Source: a virus
Reading direction: 5' to 3' (one strand)
Length of the DNA stretch: 52,317 bases
Virus record (IMG/VR): IMGVR_UViG_3300021957_000053
Coordinates: 1-52,317 of that record
The position numbers and the translations under genes are program-made. How positions within the stretch are numbered: position 1 is the first letter of the stretch; every line of letters begins with the position of its first letter. Positions 1-10,200 of this stretch are shown here, piece after piece. The notes under the pieces are model-generated. The model saw nothing but the letters and a program-made list of their open reading frames with translations. It did no database searches and was not told where the DNA came from.

Positions 1-1
1 A

Positions 2-142
2 GAAGACATCGTAGCAATAGAACAACGTATGGGCAGGTTAGAAGACTCTGTGCAAAGTCAAGCAGTAGCACTTGCCCGTATTGACGAAAACATAAAAGCA
101 ATAAGATCATCAGTAGAAAAGATGGCAGACAGAAATGATTAA
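2..142 (+). CDS. C-terminal 46 residues of a coiled-coil protein (partial)
   Basis: An open frame enters from the left edge and stops at a TAA at 140-142, so the start lies outside the window. The visible part is charged and helical, with spaced hydrophobic residues that suggest a coiled coil. It ends just before the next late gene on the same strand, so it belongs to the virion/late operon. No family is recognised. The last bases of the window do not continue this frame, so the window ends do not simply join here. Confidence 0.6.
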   Translation, partial: EDIVAIEQRMGRLEDSVQSQAVALARIDENIKAIRSSVEKMADRND

Positions 143-156
143 TAAGGTTTGCCATA

Positions 157-624
157 ATGATAGAAGTATTAGCTTTAGCAGGTGCAGTTACTAAAATAGC
201 TGGTGCAGTTAGTTCTGCAGTTAAAGCTGGTGGTGATGTAGCAGACTTACTGCCTCACTTTGGTAAGTTAGCTAAGTTAGAAGCTGACATAAGTATAGCT
301 GAACAGGGTAGGCACAAAGGCCCACTAGGTAGACTTACCTCATCTGAAGAAGAAGGCTTTGCAATTGCACAAGCTAAGATGAAACACAAGGAAGCACAGA
401 ACGAATTACGTGAAGTGTGTAGACTATACGGACCACCGGGCATGTGGGATCTTGTCGTAAAAGAGCAAGCTGCTGCTAGGGTTAGACAGAAAGAAGCACT
501 AGAGGCACAAGCTAAAGCAAGAGATAAATTGTTTTGGGGTTTATCTTTAACATTAGGTGTGATAATATTTGTAGGTGGTACGGCTGCAATGATCTGGGGT
601 CTTAACGAAGTAGTAAATGGATAG
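157..624 (+). CDS. Small late protein with coiled coil and C-terminal membrane segment
   Basis: 155 residues. The N-terminus is an Ala/Val-rich amphipathic stretch, followed by a charged helical middle (about residues 40-125) and one clear transmembrane segment near residues 126-150. The gene sits 14 bp after the partial upstream gene and 11 bp before the giant repeat protein. That places it in the late operon, where a membrane-anchored helical protein could be an ejection or lysis accessory. Proteins of this build are common in marine phage late operons. The role is inferred from context only. Confidence 0.7.
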   Translation: MIEVLALAGAVTKIAGAVSSAVKAGGDVADLLPHFGKLAKLEADISIAEQGRHKGPLGRLTSSEEEGFAIAQAKMKHKEAQNELREVCRLYGPPGMWDLVVKEQAAARVRQKEALEAQAKARDKLFWGLSLTLGVIIFVGGTAAMIWGLNEVVNG

Positions 625-635
625 GTATTAATATT

Positions 636-3600
636 ATGGGAATGACTAAAGAACAATTAGCTAAAGTAGAAAAATTAACTGCTGGTAATCCTGCAGCTAA
701 AGCTCGTATTGAGGCTGCTGCTAAAAAATTAATGCAATCCAAAGGTCTTATGAATAAAGGCGGTGTTGTAGCTTTTAATCAAGGTGGATCTTCACAGAGC
801 AATTATGCAGCTTATAGAAGTACTGAGGGTTATGAACCTCAAGAGGGAACGCAAGCTTATATAGATAAATATGGTCAAACCGAATCTACTAATGAAACAA
901 CAATTAATCCTAATAATTTACAAAATACTCAAGAAGATGTAACACAGCCTAATCAAACACTAGAAGATATGATGAAACGTAATATAGACACTGGTAAAAC
1001 AGATGTTAAAACAGGGGTTACTTTTGACAGTCCTTTTAAGGGCGATACTTACACAGAACAAAATATACCAGAAGGTTTTGATTATACTTCTTTTTGGGAA
1101 AATTTATCTGAAGAAGATAAACAAGAAGTTATACCTAACTATCAAGATTTTGGTGAAGGCGCTATAATTTCATCTATATTTGAAAGTATGGAAAATGATA
1201 CAGGCAGTAATTATTATAGTGAAAATACAAAAGAATATGTAGATAGATTAAAAAGTAAAGTTAAATCAACTATGCCCGTAGAGGAAAAATCTTTTACAGA
1301 AAATCTAGATACTTTACAAAGTGATTTATCTAGAGCAAGAGTTGATTTATCAAGCATGCCAAAAGGCGTAGCACCTCCTGCAGAAGATGAAATTGACACT
1401 AGGACACAAAAAGAAATAAACGACTATGCTGCGTATCAAGCTACTGCTGAAAATGTAAATAATTTAGAAGGTCAAGTATCTGTTGCGCAGCAAGCCGTAA
1501 GAACTTCTTCTGTTCCCGGAGCAAGTGAAGCTACAGCAATAGCAGCCTCAGATCCTATGTCTCTTGTCGCTACACAAGATGTAGAAAAAATTGGAGATCA
1601 AAGTGCTGAAGCTTTAGATAGTCAATTAATACCTATTGGTACAGGTATGGCCGGTAAATTAGATCCACAAAAGTTATTAGAAGATACTACAGCTGGTATG
1701 TCATTTGTAGGGGGTAACGGACCACGTTGGGATAGTAGTAAAAATAAATTCGTACTTAGTACTATGACTCCCGGAGAAGCGCTACAAGAATTTACAGCAG
1801 CTGAATTAATTCAAAAATATAAACCTGAGTTAAATGTAAATGATTATGTTACCGGACCTCAAGTTGATGTTAGTACCGTAGGAACTACAGCACAAGCAGA
1901 TGATCCTACTAAAACAGATGCAGCTACTTATGATGCGGATAAAGTTTCTACAAAAGTCTCAACAGAAGTAGATAAACTTAACCCTGCACAACTAGAGGAT
2001 TTAACTAAAAAAGTTGTAGCTCAAGGTATGCTACCAGAAGATTTAGCTCAACTAGATCTTGACCCTGCTCAAATAGAAAAAGTAAGAACAGTTGCAGATA
2101 TTGCAGATTTAGTTCTTACTGATGAACAGAAAGTAAAGGCAGCTACTTTAGCTAATAGTGGTATACCTTTACCTAAAGCTATTGAACAGGTTACAGATAA
2201 AACATTTGAAGCAAACCCTCAAAAATTTGAGAGTGCTACACCAGAAGCTCAAGCAGCAGTAGACTATGATCTGGGTGAAATTGAAGGTGTACAAAGTGTT
2301 GTAGATAAAGAGACTGAAATTGTAAATCCACAAGGATTAGATTTATCTCCTGAACAGTCAGAAGAAATTACTTCTGATTACCAATCTAGTTTAGAAGCAG
2401 TAACAGGTAAGGTAGAAAAAGGGGAAACTATAAATCCCGAAGATACTTATAATTTAACTCCAACTTCTATTGCAAGTATTAATAAAGAAAAAGTAGAAGA
2501 CCCTGCTACCATGACTGACTATCCTACTGCAGGTGGTGCTGATACTGACTATAGAAGTACCATTGAAGGTGCAAAAGGATCTGTTGGTGTAGATGAATTA
2601 ATAAATGCAGAAGCAATAGGTATTAATAAAGAAGTTGTTAATCAATCTGTATTTGCTATTGCTAAAACAATGGAAGAAGTTAATGAAGCAGCAGTAATGA
2701 AAGCTGCAACATTAAATCAGACTACCCTTGCAGAAGGTGTTGTAGGTGCAGTTAATCCTATGTCTACAGTTCAAGGCCAAATGTCTGAACTTATGAACCA
2801 GTTTAATGATGGTACACCAGCATGGGCTGCAGGGGCTATGAGGGCTGCTACAGCAGCTATGTCTGCTCGTGGGTTAGGTGGTAGCTCAATGGCAATGGCA
2901 GCTATCACACAGGCTGCTATTGAGTCTGCGTTACCAATTGCACAATCTGATGCTAAGTTCTATCAAGATATGGATATGACTAACCTTAGTAACCGTCAGG
3001 CTACTTCATTAGCTAATGCTGCAGCTTCTCAAGGTATAGAGCTTAGAAACCTTGATAATATGCAAGCAGCTGCATTAAAAAACAGTACTCAAGCTTTTGA
3101 TTTACAGTCGCAAAACTTAACCAACCTTCAAGAAACTGTACTGGCTAACTTAAATGTTAAAGCTTCAGTTCAAAATAAGTCATTAGATATTAATGCTCAA
3201 GCATCTATAGCTAATGCTGCTCGTTATGCAGAAATGAATAATATCAATTTAAATAACAAGCAACAGTCTTTACTTCAAGAGTCCTCAGAAAATTTACAGA
3301 TTGAACTCTCAGAATTAAGTAATGAACAGCAAGCAGCAATTTCTTCACTGCAAGTTAAAGCATCTTTAATGGGTCAAAACTTAAGCAATGAACAGCAAAT
3401 GGCTGTACTGGAGTCTACTCAAAACTTTGAAGCTGCTGAGTTTGATGCCTCAGCTAAACAACAAGCCTTTATGCAGGATGCTCAAGCTCAAGCTGCACTT
3501 GAAGGTAAGTCTATGGATATACGACAGCAGACAGCACTGTTTAATGCTAGTCGTATAGCTGAAGTAAATGATGTTAATCTTACTAATCAACAACAAGTTG

Positions 3601-4898
3601 CTTTACAAAAATCAACTGAAAGTCTTTCTATTGAAATAGAAAATCTCAATAGTCGTGAGTCTACTGCTCTTGCCAATGCACAACTTCGTGCTGCTTTGCA
3701 GGGTAAAGTTCTTGACAATAAACAACAGTCTGCTATACTAAATGCGGAAAGATATGCAGAAGCTAATAACATTAGCGTCACTAACGCACAACAAGCTGTT
3801 GTTCAAGAGTATGCTGCTCGTACTACAATGGAAGGTAAAGTACTAGATAATCAGCAACAAGCTGCAATATTTAATATCGCTAATCAAATACAAGAACGTG
3901 GGGTAGAGTTAAGTAATGAACAACAAGTAGAGTTATTTAATACTACTAATAACTTAGAGGTAGAAATGGCTAACCTCTCAAATAAACAACAGACTGCTCT
4001 CGCTAATGCACAGATTGATGCCGCTCTTAGAGGGCAGGAGTTATCTAATTTCCAGCAATCAAATGTTTTAAATGCTGCAAGAGTCAGTGAAATTGCTAAT
4101 ATTAACTTTACTACCGAACAACAAACAGCAATACAAAATTCTAAGTTAGCTCAATCATTTGATATAGAGAATCTTAATGCTGAACAGGCGTTATTACTTG
4201 CTGATGCTGCAGCTATGACTGCTATAGACATGTCTAATTTAGACAAAAGACAGCAAGCTCAGGTTCAAAATGCTCAAAACTTTTTACAATTAGATATGGC
4301 TAACTTAAACAATGAGCAACAGACTGCTATATTTAAGTCGCAACAAAACATCGGAGCTTTACTTTCTGATCAAGCTGCAGAAAATGCAAAGCTACAGTTT
4401 AATGCAGCATCTGAAAATCAAGTCAATCAATTCTTTGCAGATCTTTCTGCTAATGTTAATAAGTTTAACACAGAGCAAAAGAATGTAATTGCACAGTTTA
4501 ATGCAGGGGAAGAAAATGCTGGTGCTAAATTTGATGCTCAATTAGAATCTGCAAGACAGCAGTTTAATGCTAGTAATGAATTAGTAATTGAACAAGCTAA
4601 CACTAAGTGGAGACAGGATATAGTTACCTTAGATACTGCCGCACAGAATGATGCAAACGCTGCTGCTGCTACTATAGCGGCTAGTATTACTAGCTCAGTG
4701 TTAGATCAAATTTGGCAACGTGAACGTGATATGATGGACTATGCAGTAACTAGTTCAGAGAATGAAGCTGATAGAACTAATGCTATCATACTCCAAAAGT
4801 TAGCAGGTCAGTATAGCTTAGATGCTGCAGAATTAAGAGCAGAGTTAGAGGCTGACTCTCAAGTAGGTGCTGCTCTTTGGGATTTAGTTTTTGGTTAA
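636..4898 (+). CDS. Giant virion protein (1420 aa) with 21 tandem 22-residue repeats
   Basis: Residues 1-51 carry a short basic helix ending in the motif SKGLMNKGGVVAFNQGG. Residues about 60-780 are acidic and Thr/Gln/Asp-rich, without a recognised fold. Residues 784-1245 (bases 2985-4370) are 21 consecutive 22-residue units with no insertions or deletions, each starting with a version of L-S/N-N-x-Q-Q, and grouped in part into 66-residue super-units. The C-terminus is again helical. Two 11-residue turns per unit point to a hendecad helix or coiled coil. The size and the position beside a lytic transglycosylase and other large internal proteins suggest a structural or ejection protein. A start at 642 (second Met) is also possible. 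Confidence 0.8.
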   Translation: MGMTKEQLAKVEKLTAGNPAAKARIEAAAKKLMQSKGLMNKGGVVAFNQGGSSQSNYAAYRSTEGYEPQEGTQAYIDKYGQTESTNETTINPNNLQNTQEDVTQPNQTLEDMMKRNIDTGKTDVKTGVTFDSPFKGDTYTEQNIPEGFDYTSFWENLSEEDKQEVIPNYQDFGEGAIISSIFESMENDTGSNYYSENTKEYVDRLKSKVKSTMPVEEKSFTENLDTLQSDLSRARVDLSSMPKGVAPPAEDEIDTRTQKEINDYAAYQATAENVNNLEGQVSVAQQAVRTSSVPGASEATAIAASDPMSLVATQDVEKIGDQSAEALDSQLIPIGTGMAGKLDPQKLLEDTTAGMSFVGGNGPRWDSSKNKFVLSTMTPGEALQEFTAAELIQKYKPELNVNDYVTGPQVDVSTVGTTAQADDPTKTDAATYDADKVSTKVSTEVDKLNPAQLEDLTKKVVAQGMLPEDLAQLDLDPAQIEKVRTVADIADLVLTDEQKVKAATLANSGIPLPKAIEQVTDKTFEANPQKFESATPEAQAAVDYDLGEIEGVQSVVDKETEIVNPQGLDLSPEQSEEITSDYQSSLEAVTGKVEKGETINPEDTYNLTPTSIASINKEKVEDPATMTDYPTAGGADTDYRSTIEGAKGSVGVDELINAEAIGINKEVVNQSVFAIAKTMEEVNEAAVMKAATLNQTTLAEGVVGAVNPMSTVQGQMSELMNQFNDGTPAWAAGAMRAATAAMSARGLGGSSMAMAAITQAAIESALPIAQSDAKFYQDMDMTNLSNRQATSLANAAASQGIELRNLDNMQAAALKNSTQAFDLQSQNLTNLQETVLANLNVKASVQNKSLDINAQASIANAARYAEMNNINLNNKQQSLLQESSENLQIELSELSNEQQAAISSLQVKASLMGQNLSNEQQMAVLESTQNFEAAEFDASAKQQAFMQDAQAQAALEGKSMDIRQQTALFNASRIAEVNDVNLTNQQQVALQKSTESLSIEIENLNSRESTALANAQLRAALQGKVLDNKQQSAILNAERYAEANNISVTNAQQAVVQEYAARTTMEGKVLDNQQQAAIFNIANQIQERGVELSNEQQVELFNTTNNLEVEMANLSNKQQTALANAQIDAALRGQELSNFQQSNVLNAARVSEIANINFTTEQQTAIQNSKLAQSFDIENLNAEQALLLADAAAMTAIDMSNLDKRQQAQVQNAQNFLQLDMANLNNEQQTAIFKSQQNIGALLSDQAAENAKLQFNAASENQVNQFFADLSANVNKFNTEQKNVIAQFNAGEENAGAKFDAQLESARQQFNASNELVIEQANTKWRQDIVTLDTAAQNDANAAAATIAASITSSVLDQIWQRERDMMDYAVTSSENEADRTNAIILQKLAGQYSLDAAELRAELEADSQVGAALWDLVFG
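2985..4370 (+). repeat. 21 x 66-bp coding repeat (22-residue units)
   Basis: The codons here specify 21 units of exactly 22 residues in unbroken phase. Position 1 is hydrophobic (usually Leu), positions 2-4 are usually Ser/Asn/Asp, Asn and a variable residue, and positions 5-6 are usually Gln-Gln. Three unit types recur in order several times: one with Ala-Asn-Ala-Gln then Ala-Ala-Leu, one with Asn-Ala-x-Arg then Asn-Asn-Ile-Asn, and one ending Ile-Glu-Asn. DNA identity between units is low, so selection on the protein, not recent duplication, keeps the period. Confidence 0.9.
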
Positions 4899-4909
4899 GG
4901 GGATTAACA

Positions 4910-5704
4910 ATGGCTTTTGAGCTATATAAACAAAAAGACATAAAACGTTTTAGACAAAGACGTGCTGAATTTAACAGTAGCAAAGCTAGGCTAGGAACTA
5001 GAGCGAGTATTCAAGGCTCTAAATCTTCTACAGGTCTTATGCAACAAGAAATGAATGAGTACCTGTACCCAGAAACTAAACCGGAAACTAAAGATCCGGT
5101 TGAAACAACAATGTCTTGGGCTAGTTTCATAGAAGAAAATAGGTCTAAAATGCCTAAAGTAGAATCAAAAGATCCGGTAGTTAAGGATAAGATTCCTACG
5201 CCTAGATCTAGGGATCAAGGTGGTCTTGATCCAAGTCTAGATGAAAAATCTGCAGAATTATTTAAAGACCCTTATTTTAAAGAAACATTTGATAGGATGG
5301 TTAATAAGTATGATCAAGTAACTAAGTATGAACTACTAAGAGTTATAGACGGAGAATCTAGCATGGACCCTACAGCTAAGAATCCTGATTCAAATGCTTC
5401 CGGTTTGTTTCAGTTTATACCTAAGGTTGCTGCAGAGTTAGGGTTTACCCCAGAAGAAATTAGAGATATGCCAGCTTCTTCACAATTAAAACTTTATGAA
5501 AAGTATTTAGATAACTATGATTATGATGGTAGTGTAAGCTTAGGTATAATGCAAGCAGCACCAGCTAAAAGAAATGCATCTCCTGATACTGTTATTTATA
5601 AAAAGGGTTCCGCTGCTTGGAAACAAAATCCTGGGTGGAGGGATAAGAAAACTGGTAATATAACTAAAGCAAGTATTGATGCGTATTACAGGAGAAATAT
5701 GTAA
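4910..5704 (+). CDS. Lytic transglycosylase (SLT-type) virion protein
   Basis: 264 residues. The first 110 residues are basic and proline-rich without a fold I recognise. Residues about 138-215 match a lysozyme-like SLT domain: the helix ELLRVIDGESSMDP carries the likely catalytic Glu149, followed by the ASGLFQF signature usual in these enzymes. Such domains cut peptidoglycan to let a short-tailed phage's ejected proteins cross the cell wall. I chose ATG 4910, with AAGGGG seven to eight bases upstream, over an in-frame ATG at 4877 that overlaps the previous gene. It overlaps the next start in a TAATG junction, so the two are translationally coupled. Confidence 0.85.
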   Translation: MAFELYKQKDIKRFRQRRAEFNSSKARLGTRASIQGSKSSTGLMQQEMNEYLYPETKPETKDPVETTMSWASFIEENRSKMPKVESKDPVVKDKIPTPRSRDQGGLDPSLDEKSAELFKDPYFKETFDRMVNKYDQVTKYELLRVIDGESSMDPTAKNPDSNASGLFQFIPKVAAELGFTPEEIRDMPASSQLKLYEKYLDNYDYDGSVSLGIMQAAPAKRNASPDTVIYKKGSAAWKQNPGWRDKKTGNITKASIDAYYRRNM

Positions 5705-6249
5705 TGAAAAGGTTTGAAGCACCAATACCCGGACAGTCATTAACTAAAACTCCCGGTAACTATCCTTGGGAAAAAGAACCTAAGTTAGTAGATGTCGATG
5801 AAGTAATTAAAGCACATCTAACTAAAATATCTGAAGAGGATTCTATAGATAACTTACTGTTTATTTTAGAGTCAGGTCTGCCAGTAAATATTTTAGTTGA
5901 AACTATTTTAACTACTGCTGTTAGTAAAGGATTACATACTGTAGACGTAAGTTTGATTGTCGCACCAGTGATTCATGAGTTTGTTGTAGACTTAGCCACT
6001 GATGCGGGGGTAAACTTTAAAGAGTTCTTTGAAGACCCTAGTATGACAGAGCAAGAAAAAAATAGAAAAGCTGACATATTAATTAAAAAATCTTTAGCTG
6101 CTACTCCTGATGAAGAAAAAGATTCTGGGTATGATATGTTAAAAGAACTTTCTGGTACGACAGAAGCAAAAGCTGAAGAGCCTGTAGAAGAACAACCTAT
6201 GAAAGAACAATCTAAAGGTCTAATGAGTAGAGGTACACAGAATGGTTAA
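5704..6249 (+). CDS. Conserved late structural protein, 181 aa
   Basis: The N-terminus reads RFEAPIPGQSLTKTPGNYPWE, a proline-rich opening I associate with a family found in marine phages. The middle (about residues 45-110) is hydrophobic and helical, and the C-terminus is very acidic. The last residues, QSKGLMSRGTQNG, echo the SKGLMNKGG motif near the start of the 1420-aa protein. It is coupled to the transglycosylase gene upstream (TAATG) and overlaps the next gene by 8 bp. The function is unknown; the context says virion or ejection apparatus. Confidence 0.75.
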   Translation: MKRFEAPIPGQSLTKTPGNYPWEKEPKLVDVDEVIKAHLTKISEEDSIDNLLFILESGLPVNILVETILTTAVSKGLHTVDVSLIVAPVIHEFVVDLATDAGVNFKEFFEDPSMTEQEKNRKADILIKKSLAATPDEEKDSGYDMLKELSGTTEAKAEEPVEEQPMKEQSKGLMSRGTQNG

Positions 6250-7189
6250 TTTAAGAGTTGCTGCAGGTGGAGCCGCTGCAAGATACCTACAAAAAGAAGA
6301 TGAAAGAGAAGCTTTTATTAGAGAGCTTAGTATGAAAAATAGACAGTACCTTTTAGAAACTGGTGCTCAAAAACTGCAAGACTTAAGGGATCGTAGGGAT
6401 GCTAAACTTTCTAAAATTAGTGTAGCTACAAGCTTAGGGTTTACAGAAGAAGCTGCTATTCTTTTAGATGCATCCGGTCAACTTGATAAACAAATATCAG
6501 AGCTTTCTAAACTTAGTGATGATAAAATTAACAAAGATAATATTAAAATGATTAGCGAACTTGTTGTAAATAAAGTAAATCCAGAATACAGAGCACAAGT
6601 ATTAGAATCATTTTTAACTTCTACTAATTTTGATGTATCAGAAATACAAGAACGATTTGGTAATGCTATCTTTAATGCTGCAGAAGGTAGTGTAGAAAAA
6701 GCAAGTAAGATTTTATCTGAAGCTCCATCAGGATCTTCTATGTCTATAGATAATTTTGATATTAGCTTTAGACCTACTAGACCTATGACCACTGAAGATT
6801 TAAATACTGCAAATAAAGCAATAGATAATATTATCCAAGCTAATTTTGGTAATCTTTATACTGGAGATGGTGAAACCTATCAGGGAGAAGACGCACCTGA
6901 AGTTGGTAGAATTAGAAATGAAATGATGGAAGTGTATAAAAATACTTGGAACACCGCTACATACACTGGCAATCCTATAGATATACTTTATAGTTTAGGT
7001 GATAGTATTTACCAACAAACAAGAAAACAAGGTAGGCCAGCAGCAGGAGTTGTTGTAACTCCTAATTGGCAGGATTTACCTGACTATAATCAACCACCAC
7101 CAACTGGAGGGGGATCTGATAATAGTGGTGCTGAAGAGGATTTAACCGATGAAAATCCTTATGAAAAAATATACCCTTTAAACCCATAA
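6242..7189 (+). CDS. Late protein of unknown function, 315 aa
   Basis: The N-terminal 90 residues are helical and strongly charged (coiled-coil-like), the centre is mixed, and the C-terminus is rich in Pro, Gly and Asp (DYNQPPPTGGGSDNSG region). No catalytic motif is seen. It lies between the 181-aa structural protein (8-bp overlap) and the 1126-aa internal protein, all on one strand with almost no spacing. I infer an internal virion or ejection component, but the sequence does not prove it. Confidence 0.7.
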   Translation: MVNLRVAAGGAAARYLQKEDEREAFIRELSMKNRQYLLETGAQKLQDLRDRRDAKLSKISVATSLGFTEEAAILLDASGQLDKQISELSKLSDDKINKDNIKMISELVVNKVNPEYRAQVLESFLTSTNFDVSEIQERFGNAIFNAAEGSVEKASKILSEAPSGSSMSIDNFDISFRPTRPMTTEDLNTANKAIDNIIQANFGNLYTGDGETYQGEDAPEVGRIRNEMMEVYKNTWNTATYTGNPIDILYSLGDSIYQQTRKQGRPAAGVVVTPNWQDLPDYNQPPPTGGGSDNSGAEEDLTDENPYEKIYPLNP

Positions 7190-7202
7190 AGTAAGGTTAA
7201 AT

Positions 7203-10200
7203 ATGACTTCTTATTTAGAAAACATAGAAGAAAAAAACTTTTTAGATTTAAAAGATAACTACGATTTTCAAGTAGATCTTGTTAAGTTTTTTTCTGGTGG
7301 CAGATATAAAATGTCTCGTGAAGAAATGGAGAAACAGGGTTTTGAAAACTTAACTCGTAAGTTTGCAGAACATATGAGGTTTCAAAGCTGGAATGATGCC
7401 ACTGCTTTAAAAGATTTAAACTATGTTAATAATAAAAAATTACCTCAGGGTGGTAAAGAATCTTTTGGTAATCTCTTACAGGCATGGGATAACTCTGAGG
7501 CTGCAGGTACTGGTGCTTGGAGTGGGTTAGGGGATTTCAGTGAGGCATTGATTAAATCTCCATCCACATACTTAGGTATGGGTAGCTTTGGTTTAGCTAA
7601 GGCTGGTGCTAAAGCTGCAACTAAAACTACACAAATATTAGTTAGAAAAAAACTAAAGGACTATTTTAGTAAACGGGTAGTAGCTAAAGGTATGGCTACT
7701 GGTGCAGTAACTGAAGGTGCTATCGGTGGAGTAACCTCTTACGGTGCAGGAGAGGTTCGTGAAGAGCTATTAAATCAAGAGTATACTACCTCTGATCTAA
7801 TTAAAGACACTGCTATTAATGCTGCTTTTGGTGCTGTTGGTGGCGGTGTTGGCGCTAAGATAACAGAAAAGAAAGCTATCAATGTAGAAGAGTTACTAAC
7901 AAAGCAAAAAGAATTAAATAAAAAGAACTCTTTAGAGGCAAGTAAAAAAGCAAATCAAAAAATTACCAGTACTAAACAAGAGTATAAGAGATTTGCAATA
8001 AACAAAACATTAGATATGGAAGCCACACTTGCAGCTAGAGCAGGTGATAAAGTAACTGGGGTAATTAAAGATCCGCTTGATCCTGAGAAGGTAAGTATGG
8101 GCCAGTCTATTTTAAACAGCATGCAAAATCCAGAAGTAAATGATGTATTTAGTTCTGGTTTAGATCTTACCACAATGAGATCTATTACTGCAGCAACTAT
8201 TGAGATAGCAGAGAAACTAGACCTAAAAGATAACGAAAGGATCACAACTGCTGTCGCTAACTCTATTAATAGTAAGACCTTAGATGTTACTAAATTAATA
8301 CCAGAAATTAGAGATAAGTATAATCTAACTAACGAACAATTTTCTTTAATATATTTAGCTGATCTATCTGCAGCAGGTAAAAAACTAGCCGAAGCATCTA
8401 AAATATCTAAAGCTGTCAGTAAGGTAGAGGCAGAAGCACCGTCAGAAATTATGGGAGATCTTACTAAACTTTCTAATAGGGGCTTATCAACCATTAATGA
8501 TGTACAAGCAGCAGAAATATCTGCTAATGTAATTAAAAACTCTGCTGGTCGTAGTAAAAGTATGGTAGCTTATAACTTTCTACAAGACTTAGATCAAATG
8601 CGTATTGCATTTATGACATCACAACCTGCTACAACAGCCCGTAACGTTACATCTACTGGATTACTAGCTGCAGTAGAGATTAGTGATGAGTTTTACCGTG
8701 GTTTGTACAGAACTATAACAGGTAAAGAAGGTGGGGGAATAGGTAACACAGTCCGTAACATGTCCTCTACTCTTCGTGGATTAAGTATGGACAGTGCAAC
8801 TGCACAGGTTGTTAGGGGCATGCTCCAAGAAGAAATGCCAGAAGCATATGCAAGAACATTTCATGATACACTAAGATCAGAAGTCTCAGGTCAAAGTCAA
8901 ACAGCTTTTGCTAAAGCAGGTAGGTTCGTTAATATTTTTAACACTGCCACTGATACTGTATTTAAAGAAGCAGCATTCTTTAGTAGTTTAGATAGACAGC
9001 TAAGAACTGCAGGTAATGAAACTGTTGGTACTAATGCAAGAGATTTTATCCTTAAAACAGGTAAACTTGATAAGCTTGATAAGTCTATGGTGGACAAAGC
9101 CCTTGATGATGCTAATAGATTTACAATGCAAAGAACTTATATGGATGATAAATCTTTATTCGGTCAAGGCGCAAGGATGGCATCTTCAGTGAATAAAAAG
9201 ATTCCCTTTCTTATGTCAGGAGCTTTAGGTGTACCTTTCCCAAGGTACGTAGCTAATCATATAGAAATGATTGCTGATTACACTCCGGGTTTAGGGGAGC
9301 TTGCTAAAAGATTTGAAAGTTCTTCAAGTTCAGACGCAGCATTTTCTTTTACAGGAGATCCATATAAATCTGTTGAAGATAGAAGAGTAAGGCAGTTTAC
9401 TGGCGCAGGTTTAATAGCTCTTGGCTACTATTTAGCTAGTACTAAAGAAGGTGAAATAAATTATAAGTCCATAGAAAATTCTATTAAAGGTGAGGCTGAT
9501 ATTGCTTCTTCGTTAGGGTTTATTATTGCACCAGTATTTATTGGAGATTTATTCTACAGATACAACCAAGGACTTGCTATGCCAGAAAGCATAACAAATG
9601 AGGCTCTGTCTGTTGCAGGTGGTTTAAATGATATGGGGTTTGATCTTAGTGGTATTAAAGAAGTTATAAATTCTTTTTCTGAAGGTGGTATAACTGAAGG
9701 GGCTTCAAAAATGGGAGGTAATATTTTATCAACATTTACCTATCCACTAACTCCACTAAGAGATTTACAAGGTCAGTTTAGTTATGAGTCTGCTGGTGCC
9801 CCTTACACCAGAAGCCTAGCTTCAAGTTTAGAAGAAGATAAAACAGAAGAAACATCTGGTATGTTTGCAGCGCAAGCTACAAGATTTTTACCTGATTATG
9901 ACTTTATACAATACACACAATCTTTTACTCGTAATGAAGGTAATGATATTGATTACTATAGTCCTTTTAATCCTATGCCTGTAGGCAAGATGAACCCTAT
10001 TGCAAAGACTTTCACTGGTGTAGCTGGTAGTCCAACACTTACTGGCATACAAAGGGAAATGAACAGACTTAATTTAGAAGAGTATAAACTCTATGGAAAC
10101 TCTAAAGTAAAAAATAATAATTTAGATTATGTAGTTAGGTACAGACTATCACAGGTTATGCATAAAAACTTTGAAGCTTGGAGAAAAGAAAAACTACCAC

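Noticed and set aside
7955-8494. 179-aa open frame on the - strand inside the 1126-aa protein gene
   Set aside because: Low-complexity Leu/Ser translation of the antisense of a well-supported gene, without SD or context.
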